Assembly (NCBI RefSeq): GCF_902167145.1
Contig: NC_050102.1
Span: 9,858,850 to 9,922,849 of the forward strand
Direction of reading: 5' to 3'
From: Zea mays
Lineage: Eukaryota; Streptophyta; Magnoliopsida; Poales; Poaceae
DNA: 64,000 nt
Below the pieces are notes generated by a model, which was not told the DNA's origin, ran no database searches, and worked only from the letters and a program-made list of their open reading frames with translations. A program made the translations under genes and the position numbers. Below are positions 1 to 9,636 of the stretch, in pieces. How positions within the stretch are numbered: position 1 is the first letter of the stretch; every line of letters starts with the position of its first letter.

Positions 1-1043
1 GAGCTGGAAGACAATAGAGATGAGCAAACTAGCAGGAGTAAGACTTAACAAAGAACTTAATGACTGTGAATTCAATAAGAGAAAAAAATTTATGGCCATT
101 GTTCCTTTGGAACGATAGGCATGTCTCATTACACTTTTTCTTATTCTTTTTCAGGTATCTTCCTCTAGAATGCTTTGACCTCAGCAAAACATCATTTGTT
201 TCATCTAAGGTAACTATATCTAGCAACTGTTCTACCTATTAATGGGCTAACTGATGAAAATATATATGGCTAGAGTGTTGGTCAGACATCGGTGATGGAC
301 CAGCACAAAGGTGATAATACTTTTAATATAGTTCTATTAATGACAAATCCTGTATGCAACTTCTATGATGACAATGTCCTTCATATTTACAAGTTTGTTT
401 ACTTCTCATGCTCTATGATTTTGTGGCATATGCATGGTTTATGAGTTTGTTTGACTGATACTAATCTATACTTGTTTTATCCATTACCAGGTTCCTTCTA
501 CTGGTATTAAGTATTTTTTTTAAAACATGAATATTATGCAGCACATGATTACATGCATGATCTTTCCTATGGTAGACGAGGATTAGTACTAGCGTGATGC
601 CAAGGTACAAAAGTTGTGGATGGAGGCTGATTCTTGTGGATGTAAGTTTGATTTATTCATTCCCAGATTGAGCATGTTGTGCGTTTGATCTAGATTTATG
701 GTAATACAATCTTCCATTTCCTCTATACCTCAAGAGCTTCTAAATTCTAAACAATGCTCCCAGGCTATCAAAGTCTGAACATGTTGTATAAGGCTCTAAA
801 TTCTAAACTAGCTTCTCAGTGTTTCATCAACCTCGATGCTTGCACCATCCCATCCAACCACACCAATTCTTAAGTAAATGACATATTTGTTTGAGATTAA
901 TGTCATGCTTTGGGTTTCTGTCAATAAGCGAGTTTGTAGTCGATGATAACATGTGTTGTTTGTTTTTATATATATAATCATTACGCGTTAATATTTTTAT
1001 CGAATAATTTGTGTGCCGTCGTAACGCACGAACATCTAACTAG
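1..1043 (+). mobile_element. probable Helitron 3' portion, cut by the window edge
   Basis: The segment ends in CTAG followed by T at 1040-1044, preceded by a short GTGC/GCAC stem (1013-1029) and the string AACGCACG, which resembles the maize Helitron 3' terminus (hairpin, then CTAGT). The rest is AT-rich without a long ORF. A 55-bp exon-like stretch at 155-209 is bounded by a pyrimidine-rich AG and a GT, which would fit a captured exon, but I do not recognise the peptide. The hairpin is weaker than in typical copies, and the 5' end lies outside the window. Confidence 0.5.
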
Positions 1044-1671
1044 TAAATCGATAAGAGAGTTATCATCCATCGATTTTCTATAGCTTGATCGTTTGTGTTT
1101 GATTTGAAGATTGATTGTATCTCGGATAAGATGGTCGTTGTTGCATCGTAAATTTATTGGTCAAATTCGATGGAATAACTGCACTAGCACTATTTATGAG
1201 TTTGTGAATATTGATACGATGATACGCCAAGCTATTCTATTTCACAAATAAAATAAAAATATAAAATAAAACAAAATAAAAATAAAAATGAGGAATGAGA
1301 AAAAAAAACGATAGAATACAGAGATTATTCCTCGGACCAAAAGATGATTTCTCGTACGTTCCGGTGAGAAGCACAAAACGGGAACAACGTGTACAAAAAG
1401 AGTCAAAGATACTGCCACATATAGAAAACAAAAGGCACGACGACAGACTACTGCGTGTGCATTACTCATCTCTATTTTCTAGATATATATAGGTAGACCA
1501 ACGATAGCGCGTCTCCTCATCGCTTTAGCTGATCATCGATCAGTAAGTCCAAAATCGCTGGGACGAAGTTAAACCCAAAGTTATCAGCCACAAATAAATA
1601 TTCGCTACACATCTTAGCAAATCTTAGCAGAAAGAATTGGCAAATCTTAGCAAAAAGAATTGGCAAGGAAA
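1044..1671. other. intergenic, no gene seen
   Basis: It holds an A-rich low-complexity run on the + strand (about 1245-1290) and a 23-bp direct repeat in two near-identical copies (1618-1640 and 1641-1663) just before the LINE tail. Nothing else was recognised. Confidence 0.5.
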
Positions 1672-2441
1672 TATTAATTGCACTTGGTGTGATTGCTTAG
1701 AAACTACGCAACACATCTTATTTGACTGTCAGATAGCGAAATTCATCTGAAGAGTGGTGCAGGCGGTACTACATCTCATCTGTATTCCCAAGAACCCCAG
1801 TGAGATGTTTAGCTGCCGGCTCCATCTCTTCAATAAATGGGATAAGAATTTGTTAACAGTGGGGTGTAGTGCAGTTTTTTGGACTCTTTGGAAAATAAGA
1901 AACGAAGCTTGCTTTGAAGATAAAAGAGTAGTTAATACGTTAGACATCTTTATATTGTGTTGTTTTTGAATGAACTCATGGATTTTATTACAGAAAAAAT
2001 CGGCAAGAAAGATGCTGGAGGAAAGAAGCAACCATATCCAAAAAAATGGCTAGTGATTTCTTCATTCGAGCTTGAGGGTGGTCTCCAGTTGACAGGAGGT
2101 CGACGCAGTGATTGGATGCGCGGGGATCCTTTTTGGCGAAGATGCTTCTTTCTGATCTTGAACCTAGAGACTCTTATGGTTCTTATATCAGGATGTCGAT
2201 CTGTAATAATGTCTTGGTTAAACCTTTTTTCCTGTCTAAGTCATCTTTTAATGGCAATAGTTTTTGAGTCAGGTACTTAGGTCTGCTGCAAGCTATAGCT
2301 GGATTAGATGTTGTGCTTTGTTGCCAGTGACATGCTGCGACTAGGACAATATCGGTGTGTCAGTGATTGCAGAACATCATGTTTCCTGTTTTTTAATGAA
2401 ATAGGGGAGAGATCCCTTTTCGTCAAAAAATAAATAAATAA
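1672..2441 (+). mobile_element. LINE (L1-like) 3' end with A-rich tail
   Basis: Translation from 1679 gives a Cys-x2-Cys...His...Cys cluster followed by a Trp-rich 'FWTLWKIRNEACF' stretch, typical of the zinc-binding C-terminal region of plant LINE reverse transcriptases (zf-RVT). An in-frame TGA at 1748-1750 replaces an expected Trp codon, so the copy is dead. The end shows the usual plant LINE tail: 'TTAATGAAATAGGGG' followed by AAAAAATAAATAAATAA at 2425-2441. This is a 5'-truncated fragment; its upstream limit is uncertain. Confidence 0.75.
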
Positions 2442-2754
2442 TCGCCTCCTTCTATGAGTCTTGTACACGATAACAAAGGCTAACAGTGCGTAGTACGTGT
2501 ACCTGCCCGGCTGCCCCGGCCCTCCCCTCGCTTCTTTGGAGGAGGAGCGAGCCACGCCTACGGCCTACCCGGCGACGGTCTATCCCCACCTCCTGCAAAA
2601 CACTTGCATGCGGCATGCATGGCGCCCTAGCCGTCCACGTTGATGCGAAACGCGATCACACTTCATACCCACAGGCCACAGGCCACAGCCCACAGCCGTG
2701 CCTTGCCGGCTTGCCGTCCCCAGCAGCTCAATTGTTCATGGCCGTGAATCGCCC

Positions 2755-2852
2755 GCCGACGTGGCCCCCGCCGCCGCCACGATGGCCAATTAACCTCGTC
2801 ACGGCCCGCCCTCCGCCACCTCTATAAAAACCACCAGCCATATAGCGCGTCA
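2755..2852 (+). promoter_or_regulatory. ELIP core promoter with ACGTGGC element and TATA box
   Basis: A TATAAAA box at 2823-2829 lies 155 bp before the ATG of the ELIP gene. An ACGTGGC motif (G-box/ABRE core) at 2759-2765 sits 64 bp upstream of it. The same pair occurs before the decayed ELIP copy (6340-6346 and 6412-6418) at nearly the same spacing, so the promoter was duplicated with the gene. G-box cores are known sites for light and abscisic-acid regulation of ELIP genes. Use of these particular sites is inferred. Confidence 0.7.
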
Positions 2853-2977
2853 CAACAGCAGCAGAAGCAAAAGCCGCAGGCCGCAACTACTCCGATCTGA
2901 GTATCACAGTCACAGCTAATAGCTAGCCAGCAGCCCAGCACCCAGCAACTACCCGTACGTACGAACGTGCGCTTCCG

Positions 2978-3538
2978 ATGGCGACCACGGTGATGGCCTC
3001 CGCGACCGCGAGCTCCCCCGCCTTCTCCGCCCCCGGCGCGCGCGCCAGGCGCGCCGCCCGGCTTCCGGCGGGGTTCCGCGGCCGTGTCGCCGCGCCGCCG
3101 CGCCGCCTCGCGCTGCTCGCCAGGGCCTCCCAGCAGGCCGATGACGCTGCCGCCGACACGAGCGCGAGCGCGGCGCCGGCTGCTCGGAAGCTGGGGCTCT
3201 GGGACGCGCTGGCGTTCAGCGGGCCCGCGCCGGAGCGGATCAACGGGCGGCTGGCGATGGTGGGCTTCGTGTCCGCGCTCGCCGTCGAGGCCACCCGCGG
3301 CGACGGCATCCTCTCGCAGGCCGGCAACGGCGCCGGCCTCGCGTGGTTCGCGTACACCGCCGCTGTCCTGTCCGCCGCGTCCCTGGTGCCGCTGCTCCAG
3401 GGGGAGAGCGCCGAGGGCAGGAGCGGCCGGTTCATGACCGCCGACGCCGAGCTCTGGAACGGCCGCCTCGCCATGCTCGGCCTCGTCGCGCTCGCCGTCA
3501 CCGAGTACCTTACCGGCGCGCCCTTCGTCAACGTGTAA
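2978..3538 (+). CDS. ELIP: early light-induced protein, chloroplast precursor
   Basis: A single uninterrupted ORF encodes 186 aa. Residues 1 to about 48 are rich in Ala, Arg and Ser with almost no acids, as in a chloroplast transit peptide. Three hydrophobic helices follow, at about 86-104, 119-140 and 158-179. Helices 1 and 3 carry the chlorophyll a/b-binding motif: E86..N89-G-R91..A93-M94.G96 and E158..N161-G-R163..A165-M166.G168. That layout defines ELIPs, thylakoid proteins thought to bind pigments and dissipate excess energy under high light or during greening. The ATG is the first after the TATA box and has a good context (GATGGCG). The ORF is very GC-rich with no obvious intron. A decayed duplicate lies 3.3 kb downstream at 6878-7441. 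The 3' flank is short before a CACTA element starts 223 bp after the stop. No transcript evidence can be seen from sequence alone. Confidence 0.93.
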   Translation: MATTVMASATASSPAFSAPGARARRAARLPAGFRGRVAAPPRRLALLARASQQADDAAADTSASAAPAARKLGLWDALAFSGPAPERINGRLAMVGFVSALAVEATRGDGILSQAGNGAGLAWFAYTAAVLSAASLVPLLQGESAEGRSGRFMTADAELWNGRLAMLGLVALAVTEYLTGAPFVNV

Positions 3539-3837
3539 AATACATACAAGCCGCAACGTACAGCTGTGATAGACTGGTAGTACGTTTAATTTGTAAAAGG
3601 ATAATGTAGTATATGGTAATTGGTAATACGCGTACGTATACGTATGCATGCATGCGTAATTACAATAGCTTGGAAATTTACTGTCTTCTATAGGGTTCCC
3701 TGAAAAAAAACGTAATAATAATTTTTTGGCACCTGAAAAAATTGTGGAATGGTTCTATTACACTAGTACAAAAAGGCTCAAAGCCTGCGGCACCCATATA
3801 TTTTTACAGACGGATCCGGTTATCCACCGACTGTGCT

Positions 3838-4014
3838 ATTTCTAGTGGCGGTTCCTTAAGAAAACCGCCACTAGAAATCGTATTTCTAGTGGCGGTTCCT
3901 TAAGAAAACCGCCAGTAGAAATCCATGATTTGTAGTGGCGGTTTTCTTAAGGAACCGCCAGTAAAAATACGATTTCTAGTGGCGGTTTTCTTAAGGAACC
4001 GCCACTAGAAATCA
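3838..4014. repeat. four-unit palindrome array inside the CACTA element
   Basis: Four palindromes of about 40 bp lie head to tail, each built from TAGTGGCGGTT and its complement around a CTTAAG core. In the first two the core reads GGTTCCTTAAG, in the last two GGTTTTCTTAAGG. So units 1-2 are inverted with respect to units 3-4, and the whole block can fold into one long foldback. Confidence 0.85.
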
Positions 4015-4370
4015 TTTTTATCCTTAATTTTTCGAGTTTTTCAAACGACCTCGTATGATAAAACCACTAAAATAAAAGTTGTAGATCTCTAAAAGTTATG
4101 AAACTTTGTAGTTGACAACTTTTTTATTTGAACTCATTTAGGTTCTCAAAAATTGAATCTAAGTATGGCAAATTTAAAATTCAAATTTTGCAAACTACCT
4201 CGGATGAAAAAAGTGTCAAAATAAAAGTTGTAGAACTTCAAAAGTTATTTATCTTTGTAGTTGACAACTTTTTTATTTGAATTCGTTTAGGGTCTCAAAT
4301 AAGCAATTTACACTCAAATGGTTGTAATATGTGGAGAAAACAACTACAAACTAGACACAAGTCATGTCAT

Positions 4371-4427
4371 AGACGGAGTGGTAGTGGAGGGTACGCGCAA
4401 GGGTGAGGTCTACGGTTCGATTCCTCA
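4371..4427 (+). other. tRNA-like A-box/B-box segment within the CACTA element
   Basis: GGAGTGGTAGTGG (from 4375) resembles an RNA polymerase III A box/D arm. GGTTCGATTCC at 4414-4424 is an exact B box/T loop, spaced as in a tRNA. GTGAGG and CCTCAC pair around the B box, but no acceptor stem or plausible anticodon stem is present. It is a tRNA-derived relic, not a tRNA gene. Confidence 0.45.
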
Positions 4428-4682
4428 CAACCGCGTAGCGCGCGAAAAATGCCGCGACTTTTTTTACTATTTTTAAAATTTGTTTTATGTTTTCTGGAAA
4501 CGATTTGCACTGGCGGTTTTATTACGTCGACCGCCAGTGAAAATCGATTTTCACTGGCGGTCTTCAGTTACCCGCCTGTAAAAATGGTGATTTCTACTGA
4601 CCTCTAGCACTGGCGGTTACGAAAAACGTCACTGTAAATATGTTTAGGACCGTCAGTATAGAGCTTATCTGTACTAGTGTTA

Positions 4683-5660
4683 ATAAAAAGGGAATGACCG
4701 CTATAATAAAAAGGTAAGAAGAGTTAGCAATGCATCGTGCAAACACTAGGTGTGTACCGTATGACGGCGCTCTTCGTGGATGATCCGTAGATCTAGGTCG
4801 GACGGTATGTGACCTTGGTGTAGGAGCGTTTACTTTCTGCATCACTCTGGACGGTCCGCACTCTGGGCCCAGGGGCGGAGCCAGCCCTATTTTGGGGGTC
4901 AGCTGACCCCGATAATTTTCTGAATATCTAATGAAAAAAGGTGTTAATAACAATAGTTCTATAGTAAAGATCTAGTAGAAAATACTGATGACCCCAATAA
5001 AATATTTGCTAGCTTCGCTACTGTCTGGGCCAGACGATCCGCGATAGTGCAGAGTCTTCTTTCTCGTTGTAATCTAGATCTCGTACTCTGGGGAAGATAT
5101 TAGGGTGCTTCGAGGTCGGTATGCCACCCGAGACATCACCAGACGGTGTAGAGTCACCTAGGAATTAAGAAAATAGACCAAGGAAGAAATTTTGAGTGAA
5201 GTAGAAGAATTAGATCTTGCCCCACGGGACAGACCTCATCAGGTAAGACCCTATGATCGTCTTGAGCTCGGCAGGTCACCCAAACGGTTCTATATGACGT
5301 AGAGTCGAATAGAGGTGAAGATAAGGCTGTGGAGCTACCACTAGGGCTACAACATTATATCTACTCCTAGCACATGAATGATAAATAAAGTAAATAGATT
5401 GATTTGATTGGAATGTGTTCGATGGTTCTCAATCATTTGCACCCCTTTATATTTATAGAGGAGATGGTCTGGACTGTTCTTAGACGAGATCCAACAGATT
5501 CTCACGATAGGTTGTATAGAATAAGAACTTTCGCGGTTTCGCCTGAGTGATCGCGGGCACATACCGTGTAGGCCACATAGTCGGACCGTCTAGTGCCAAA
5601 TATAGTGCTAAACGTATGAATAGCATTGGTATTTGATTCGGTTCATTAACTATGTTTTTT
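4683..5660. other. degenerate repeat-derived stretch, no gene
   Basis: No coding signal was found. Recurring 'cggaccgtc/gacggtccg' words and a TATA-like 'atatttataga' near 5450 suggest an old LTR or similar remnant, which a hAT element interrupts at 4870-5023. I could not find matching ends. Confidence 0.35.
4870..5023. mobile_element. hAT miniature element with exact 8-bp TSD
   Basis: This 154-bp element begins CAGGGGCGGAGCCAGC; its other end reads CAGTAGCGAAGCTAGC on the complementary strand, 12 of 16 bases matching. It is flanked by the identical octamer TCTGGGCC at 4862-4869 and 5024-5031. The 8-bp TSD and the CAGGGGCGGAGCCAG terminus are typical of hAT MITEs. It is non-coding. Confidence 0.88.
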
Positions 5661-6333
5661 CTCCAATTTTTTTAGAACTCAGCACTCAGCAGGTTCCACA
5701 AGTTTAAATGTCACTCCTAAGTCCTAATCGGGTTCAGTCGCTCGTTAAACCAGAATGATGAATGGATGTACCTCTGCTAAAATATCACTGGATAACAGTG
5801 CCTCCCTAGCTAGCAAGTAGTTTGGATAGTATCGATATCCTGCCCCACTCTTGCCAAGCATATGCACAAAGGGATGGCAATAAATTATAGTCTTTAATTA
5901 ATTTTAATTCAAATATAAATATAAATAGTGCCCTATCATAATTTGATATGATCTTTAAATTTTATAGTTTAAAATATATTGCTCATTAGACTGTCTTTAG
6001 TAAATTGTGTAAAATAGATGGTGTGAAACTGTACATGATAATGTTTGTGGAATGAAGTTTTAAAATATATAATAAGTGCATGCATCCCGTAATCTACTAC
6101 ACGTAGAATCTTCCGCCAATTCTAGGCGACGAGAGCCGGCCACCTCGTCCTTGCGGCCTTGCCAACCTGCGCGGCGGACTGGCCGTCCACGTCGATGGCG
6201 ACGCCATCCACCCAGTTCGCTCGTGATCCTTTCCTGGCTCACTCGGCCACTCCACGTCGTGCGGATACACTAGCTGACTAGCCCGATAGCCCCTAGTGTA
6301 CTTGTCGCCTACCGACGTGACTCGTGAGCCTCC
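5661..6333. other. intergenic, no gene seen
   Basis: AT-rich sequence to about 6075 becomes GC-rich from about 6100, where it approaches the decayed ELIP promoter. Short GC-rich ORFs on both strands have no recognisable product. Confidence 0.5.
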
Positions 6334-6418
6334 CCGCCGACGTGGCCGGCTGGCCGCCCACCTCGTCGTCACGGGCGGGCGGGCGGGCGGCACCTCCACT
6401 AGTAGTAGCTCTATAAAA
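6334..6418 (+). promoter_or_regulatory. duplicated ELIP promoter, upstream of the pseudogene
   Basis: ACGTGGC at 6340-6346 and TATAAAA at 6412-6418 correspond to 2759-2765 and 2823-2829 of the intact ELIP, with shared surrounding sequence such as CCCGCCGACGTGG and CTCTATAAAAA. The TATA-to-ATG distance has grown from 155 to 466 bp, partly through a CACTA-type insertion. Confidence 0.65.
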
Positions 6419-6645
6419 AAAGCCGCCACCCGCGGTGTGGCAACCACTCGACTCGACAGCGAGAAAGGTGAAGCAAAGGAGCAAAAGCCATCGACGCTGC
6501 TCTTGCTACAGCAAGTCTCTCTTGCAGTCTTGCCTGCTGCTACGAGCCAACGGCTCCATCTCCAGTTCTCCACAGTTCCTCCCACACACTGTGGCATGTC
6601 AGCGTTACAGCAACGGTAATGTCCGAGTTGAAAACAGCTCTAAGT

Positions 6646-6877
6646 TGGTAGTACGTACAAATTTATACTGACGTTCTTAGTTAACGCGCGTCAGTGAAAA
6701 TAAACATACGAAGCCGGCTTAAGTAACTGTCATTGAAAATATATATTTTCAAACAATGCACATTAAATCAACCACTAGTAGAAATATATTTCTACTAGCT
6801 CCTATCATTAACGGTACTGAAAAACGTCAGTATAAATAATTCTAATACCACCTGTATAGAGTTTCTCTATACCAGTG
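6646..6877. mobile_element. CACTA-type miniature element abutting the ELIP pseudogene start codon
   Basis: The right end (to ...CTATACCAGTG at 6877) closely resembles the right end of the element at 3761-4679, including a GAAAAACGTCA(G/C)T stretch. Internal ACTAGTAGAAAT/ATTTCTACTAG arms are also present. The left end near 6646-6655 is degenerate and no clean TSD was found, so the left limit is approximate. Confidence 0.6.
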
Positions 6878-7441
6878 ATGGCCTCCGTGAGCTCCATCGC
6901 CACCGCCAGTGCAAGTCGTGCCGGTGCCTTCCAGGCGTCGTGTGCGCTCGCGCCGCGCCACCGGCATGCCTTGATCGCGAGGGTCCAGAGCGAGTACGTT
7001 GATCTAACAGCGGAAGAGACGACGACGACGACCGCGCCCACCACCTCCACCTTCGTTCTCCTCGCCACATACTCCTGCAGCGGCGGCCGCCCCGACGGCC
7101 AGGGCAAAGGCGGCGGGCCCCAGGCTGTGGGACGCGCTGGCGTTCGGCGGCCCGGCTCCCGAGCGCACTAATGGCCGGCTCGCCATGGTGGGCTTCGTGT
7201 CCGCGCTCGCCGTCGAGACCGACGCCGGCTCCGGACTAGCCTGGTTGGCGGCCACGACCGTCGTGCTCTCCATCGCGTCACTCGTGTCGTTGCTCAATGC
7301 ATGGGGACAGCGACAGCGCCGAGGTCAGGAGCGGCGCCGTCATGAGCGCCGATGCCGAGCTCTGGAACGGCCGCTTCGCCATGCTTGGCCTCGTCGCGCT
7401 CGCCTTCACTGCTCACCGGCGCCCAGCTCATCAACGTCTAG
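6878..7441 (+). pseudogene. decayed duplicate of ELIP
   Basis: From the ATG at 6878 the N-terminus resembles the ELIP transit peptide. The conserved body then appears in shifted frames: '[29 protein letters not shown]' from about 7125, the third helix with '[16 protein letters not shown]' from about 7350, and an 'LTGAQLINV' end with TAG at 7439-7441. At least three frameshifts separate these parts (before 7122, near 7290-7306, and near 7408). About eight residues are missing between helices 1 and 2 relative to the intact gene at 2978-3538. The promoter is also duplicated (6334-6418), so this is a DNA-level tandem duplication, not a processed copy. A CACTA-type end sits immediately before the ATG. 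No functional full-length ELIP can be read from it. Confidence 0.88.
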
Positions 7442-9090
7442 ACTGATTGATTTATTTAGGTGTGAGTAATCACTCCATTCTGGTGTATCATGAGTCTATT
7501 TTATAAATTTAGTGGGATAGTTCAATTCCTCATTTTAATACTAACTAATTAACTATTAAGAATGAAGTGGTGTTGGATCAACTAAATCTATTACACAAAT
7601 AAACCAAACAAAAAATGAGGAGTGGAAAAATATTGGACTACTACCTTGTGTGGAGTGATAAAATATTACCAAACCAAACAAAAAAGCCAACCTCTTTGTG
7701 GATTTACGTGCACGCCAGTATTTGTTAGTCGGAGAAAATTAGATAAATGATGTTGAATAGGCATGATAAATGATATTTTATGGTTGTAGTGGGAGTTTAG
7801 GTGGAACTGCTACGAGAGAGAGAAAAGTAGAGATGGAATCTGGATGACGTGACGTAAAAGTGGGATATAGGAGACAAATTTAGGAGAACTGTTACGGGTA
7901 GTCTCACCCTTAGGATCTCACACGAACTCTTAAGGCCCTTTGATAATCCTAACATGAATGTTTGAGGGTTCTAAGCGTAGTTAGGGCTCCATGAACACCA
8001 GTGGCCTTAGACCCTCGGGACAATTCTGAGTGAATATCGGAATCCCCTGGCAACTGAAGGGCTCCCCTGTGAATATCTGGCGTCCCTAAATTGCTCATGG
8101 CCACAAGTGGATGTTGCAACTTCTATGTGTCAGGTGATCCTATAAGGGTGGAATCTGAGCCCAAAGGTGCCTCCGTGGAGGCTATTATCTCTCTGAACCT
8201 AGACCCCTTGAGTTGGACTCCTCGCGCCATACTATTCACCATACTACTCGTGAGGTCCAGCGACCAGTCTACTTTGTTAGTGATGAAGCCTTCTATAATG
8301 TCAAAACTAGGTATTGAGAGAACCAGAATTTTCTCTCTGCACGGTGCTTGGTATATCTCTTTCCGTTCGGCAAACCTAGATCAAAGCCAGGTCAGGAAGC
8401 CAGTCAGCCTAGGATCGAGTGGAACAATCATTCTTGGCCTGGAATCGATCCACGTGAGAGAACACTTGGATTTGTTCTAGGTAGAGCAGTGAGAATGGGA
8501 AGTCAAAATCAGATGGATTTATTCTCGATCCGGGTCAAAACAAATAACTAGATCGGATTCCAATCCAGGCCAATTTGTACAACCTGGAAGGAGGTTAGAA
8601 ACATACCAATCCGGCCGATACGAACGAAAGGCCTTAGGCACATTAAATCTTAGTGATTACGTCATTTCCATTGAGAGTGTTGTTGCGACAACGATATGTT
8701 ATTGGACGTATTGCAAAGTGGACGACAAAATTACTGCAGTTAACTTTGGTTTTGTCCCTACCACTAAGTGAAGAGCCCGTCATTCACATACTTTGTCGCA
8801 TAGCAGATCATGTTACGATATAATCTAATTTATTTTAAACTACCATCTAGTTCAAAATAAGTTGGATTATATAATTTAAGTAGATTATAATGACCTTTAA
8901 CTTAGTTTGAACTAAATATTAGTTTAAATAACTTACATTATACAATATAGACATATTATAATCCGGGTATGTTGTGTGTTTGTGTCTACAACAATGTTTT
9001 TCCCAAAACAAACCATTTAATCTCATTTCTATAATCACGAATTTATCTTCCGAATTTCGCAGACCAAATAAAGCAGCAATGCGAGAGCCA
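7442..9090. other. intergenic, possible old MITE, no gene
   Basis: Around 7455-7665, TAATCACTCCATTCTGG and, inverted, TTATCACTCCACACAAGG bracket an AT-rich piece, which fits a degraded miniature element. An AT-rich stretch follows at 8816-8960. A 129-codon ORF at 8091-8480 has no recognisable domain and is not called. Confidence 0.4.
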
Positions 9091-9111
9091 TTTCTTGAAT
9101 TTTCCGTCGTC

Positions 9112-9117
9112 TTTATT
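9112..9117 (-). terminator. candidate polyadenylation signal of the HSF gene
   Basis: AATAAA on the minus strand lies about 520 bp beyond the stop codon of the heat stress factor gene, giving a 3' UTR of roughly 540 bp. No other gene lies between. Actual cleavage is not shown. Confidence 0.45.
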
Positions 9118-9636
9118 GAGGTGAATAAAAAAATCCCAGATCTTCGAACAGAAATCCAGTATAGTACTTAATTCGAACTGAAATCCAGTAGTACTTCAGA
9201 ACCGCAACACTACAAAGCTTCCACCGCATGAAATTAGACAAACAGTTTGCACACAACCACTGACAGAAACATGTATAACCATCAGTACTACTTGCTGAGT
9301 CGCTGTCACTGTACATAACTACAGACTGAATTCCTGACGGGCAGGGTCGTAAAACAACCAACAGATCGCTGGCGTCGCCTAAAACAGCCACTCCAGTGGC
9401 AAGCAGCAATCACTAGTCAGATCACATCAGATGCACCTAGCAGTTCTCCCTTGACACCATGGCGAATGCCAGCCAATTCTCATGGAAGCAAGCCCTACCA
9501 TTGGCGAGGAATTCAGAAGGGCATGGAAACCGAGCAACGGAAGCAGAATTGCCTAGTCTTGCTGACACAGTGAACACAATTCAGGAGCTGCGGGTTCTGG
9601 TAAGATGGAAATAACAAAACAGCAACGAAGCCAAGA

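Larger units (their letters stand above)
3761..4679. mobile_element. non-autonomous CACTA element with TTA target duplication
   Basis: It begins CACTAGTAC (3761) and ends GTACTAGTG (4679), perfect inverted termini, flanked by TTA at 3758-3760 and 4680-4682: the 3-bp TSD expected of CACTA transposons. It codes for nothing. Inside are four tandem palindromes (3838-4014), two diverged direct repeats of about 110 bp (near 4040-4152 and 4190-4297), a tRNA-like A-box/B-box segment (4371-4427) and a further inverted repeat with CACTGGCGG arms near 4508-4600. Mobilisation would need a transposase from elsewhere. Confidence 0.88.

Noticed and set aside
2486..2827. 113-codon ORF before ELIP
   Set aside because: It runs through the ELIP promoter region and ends at its TATA box; Pro-rich low-complexity product.
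4371..4440. A functional tRNA gene
   Set aside because: The A and B boxes match, but acceptor and anticodon stems do not pair and no usable anticodon loop is seen.
8091..8480. 129-codon + strand ORF between ELIP pseudogene and HSF gene
   Set aside because: No recognisable domain, no promoter or splice context, and the surrounding DNA is repeat-like; a chance ORF.
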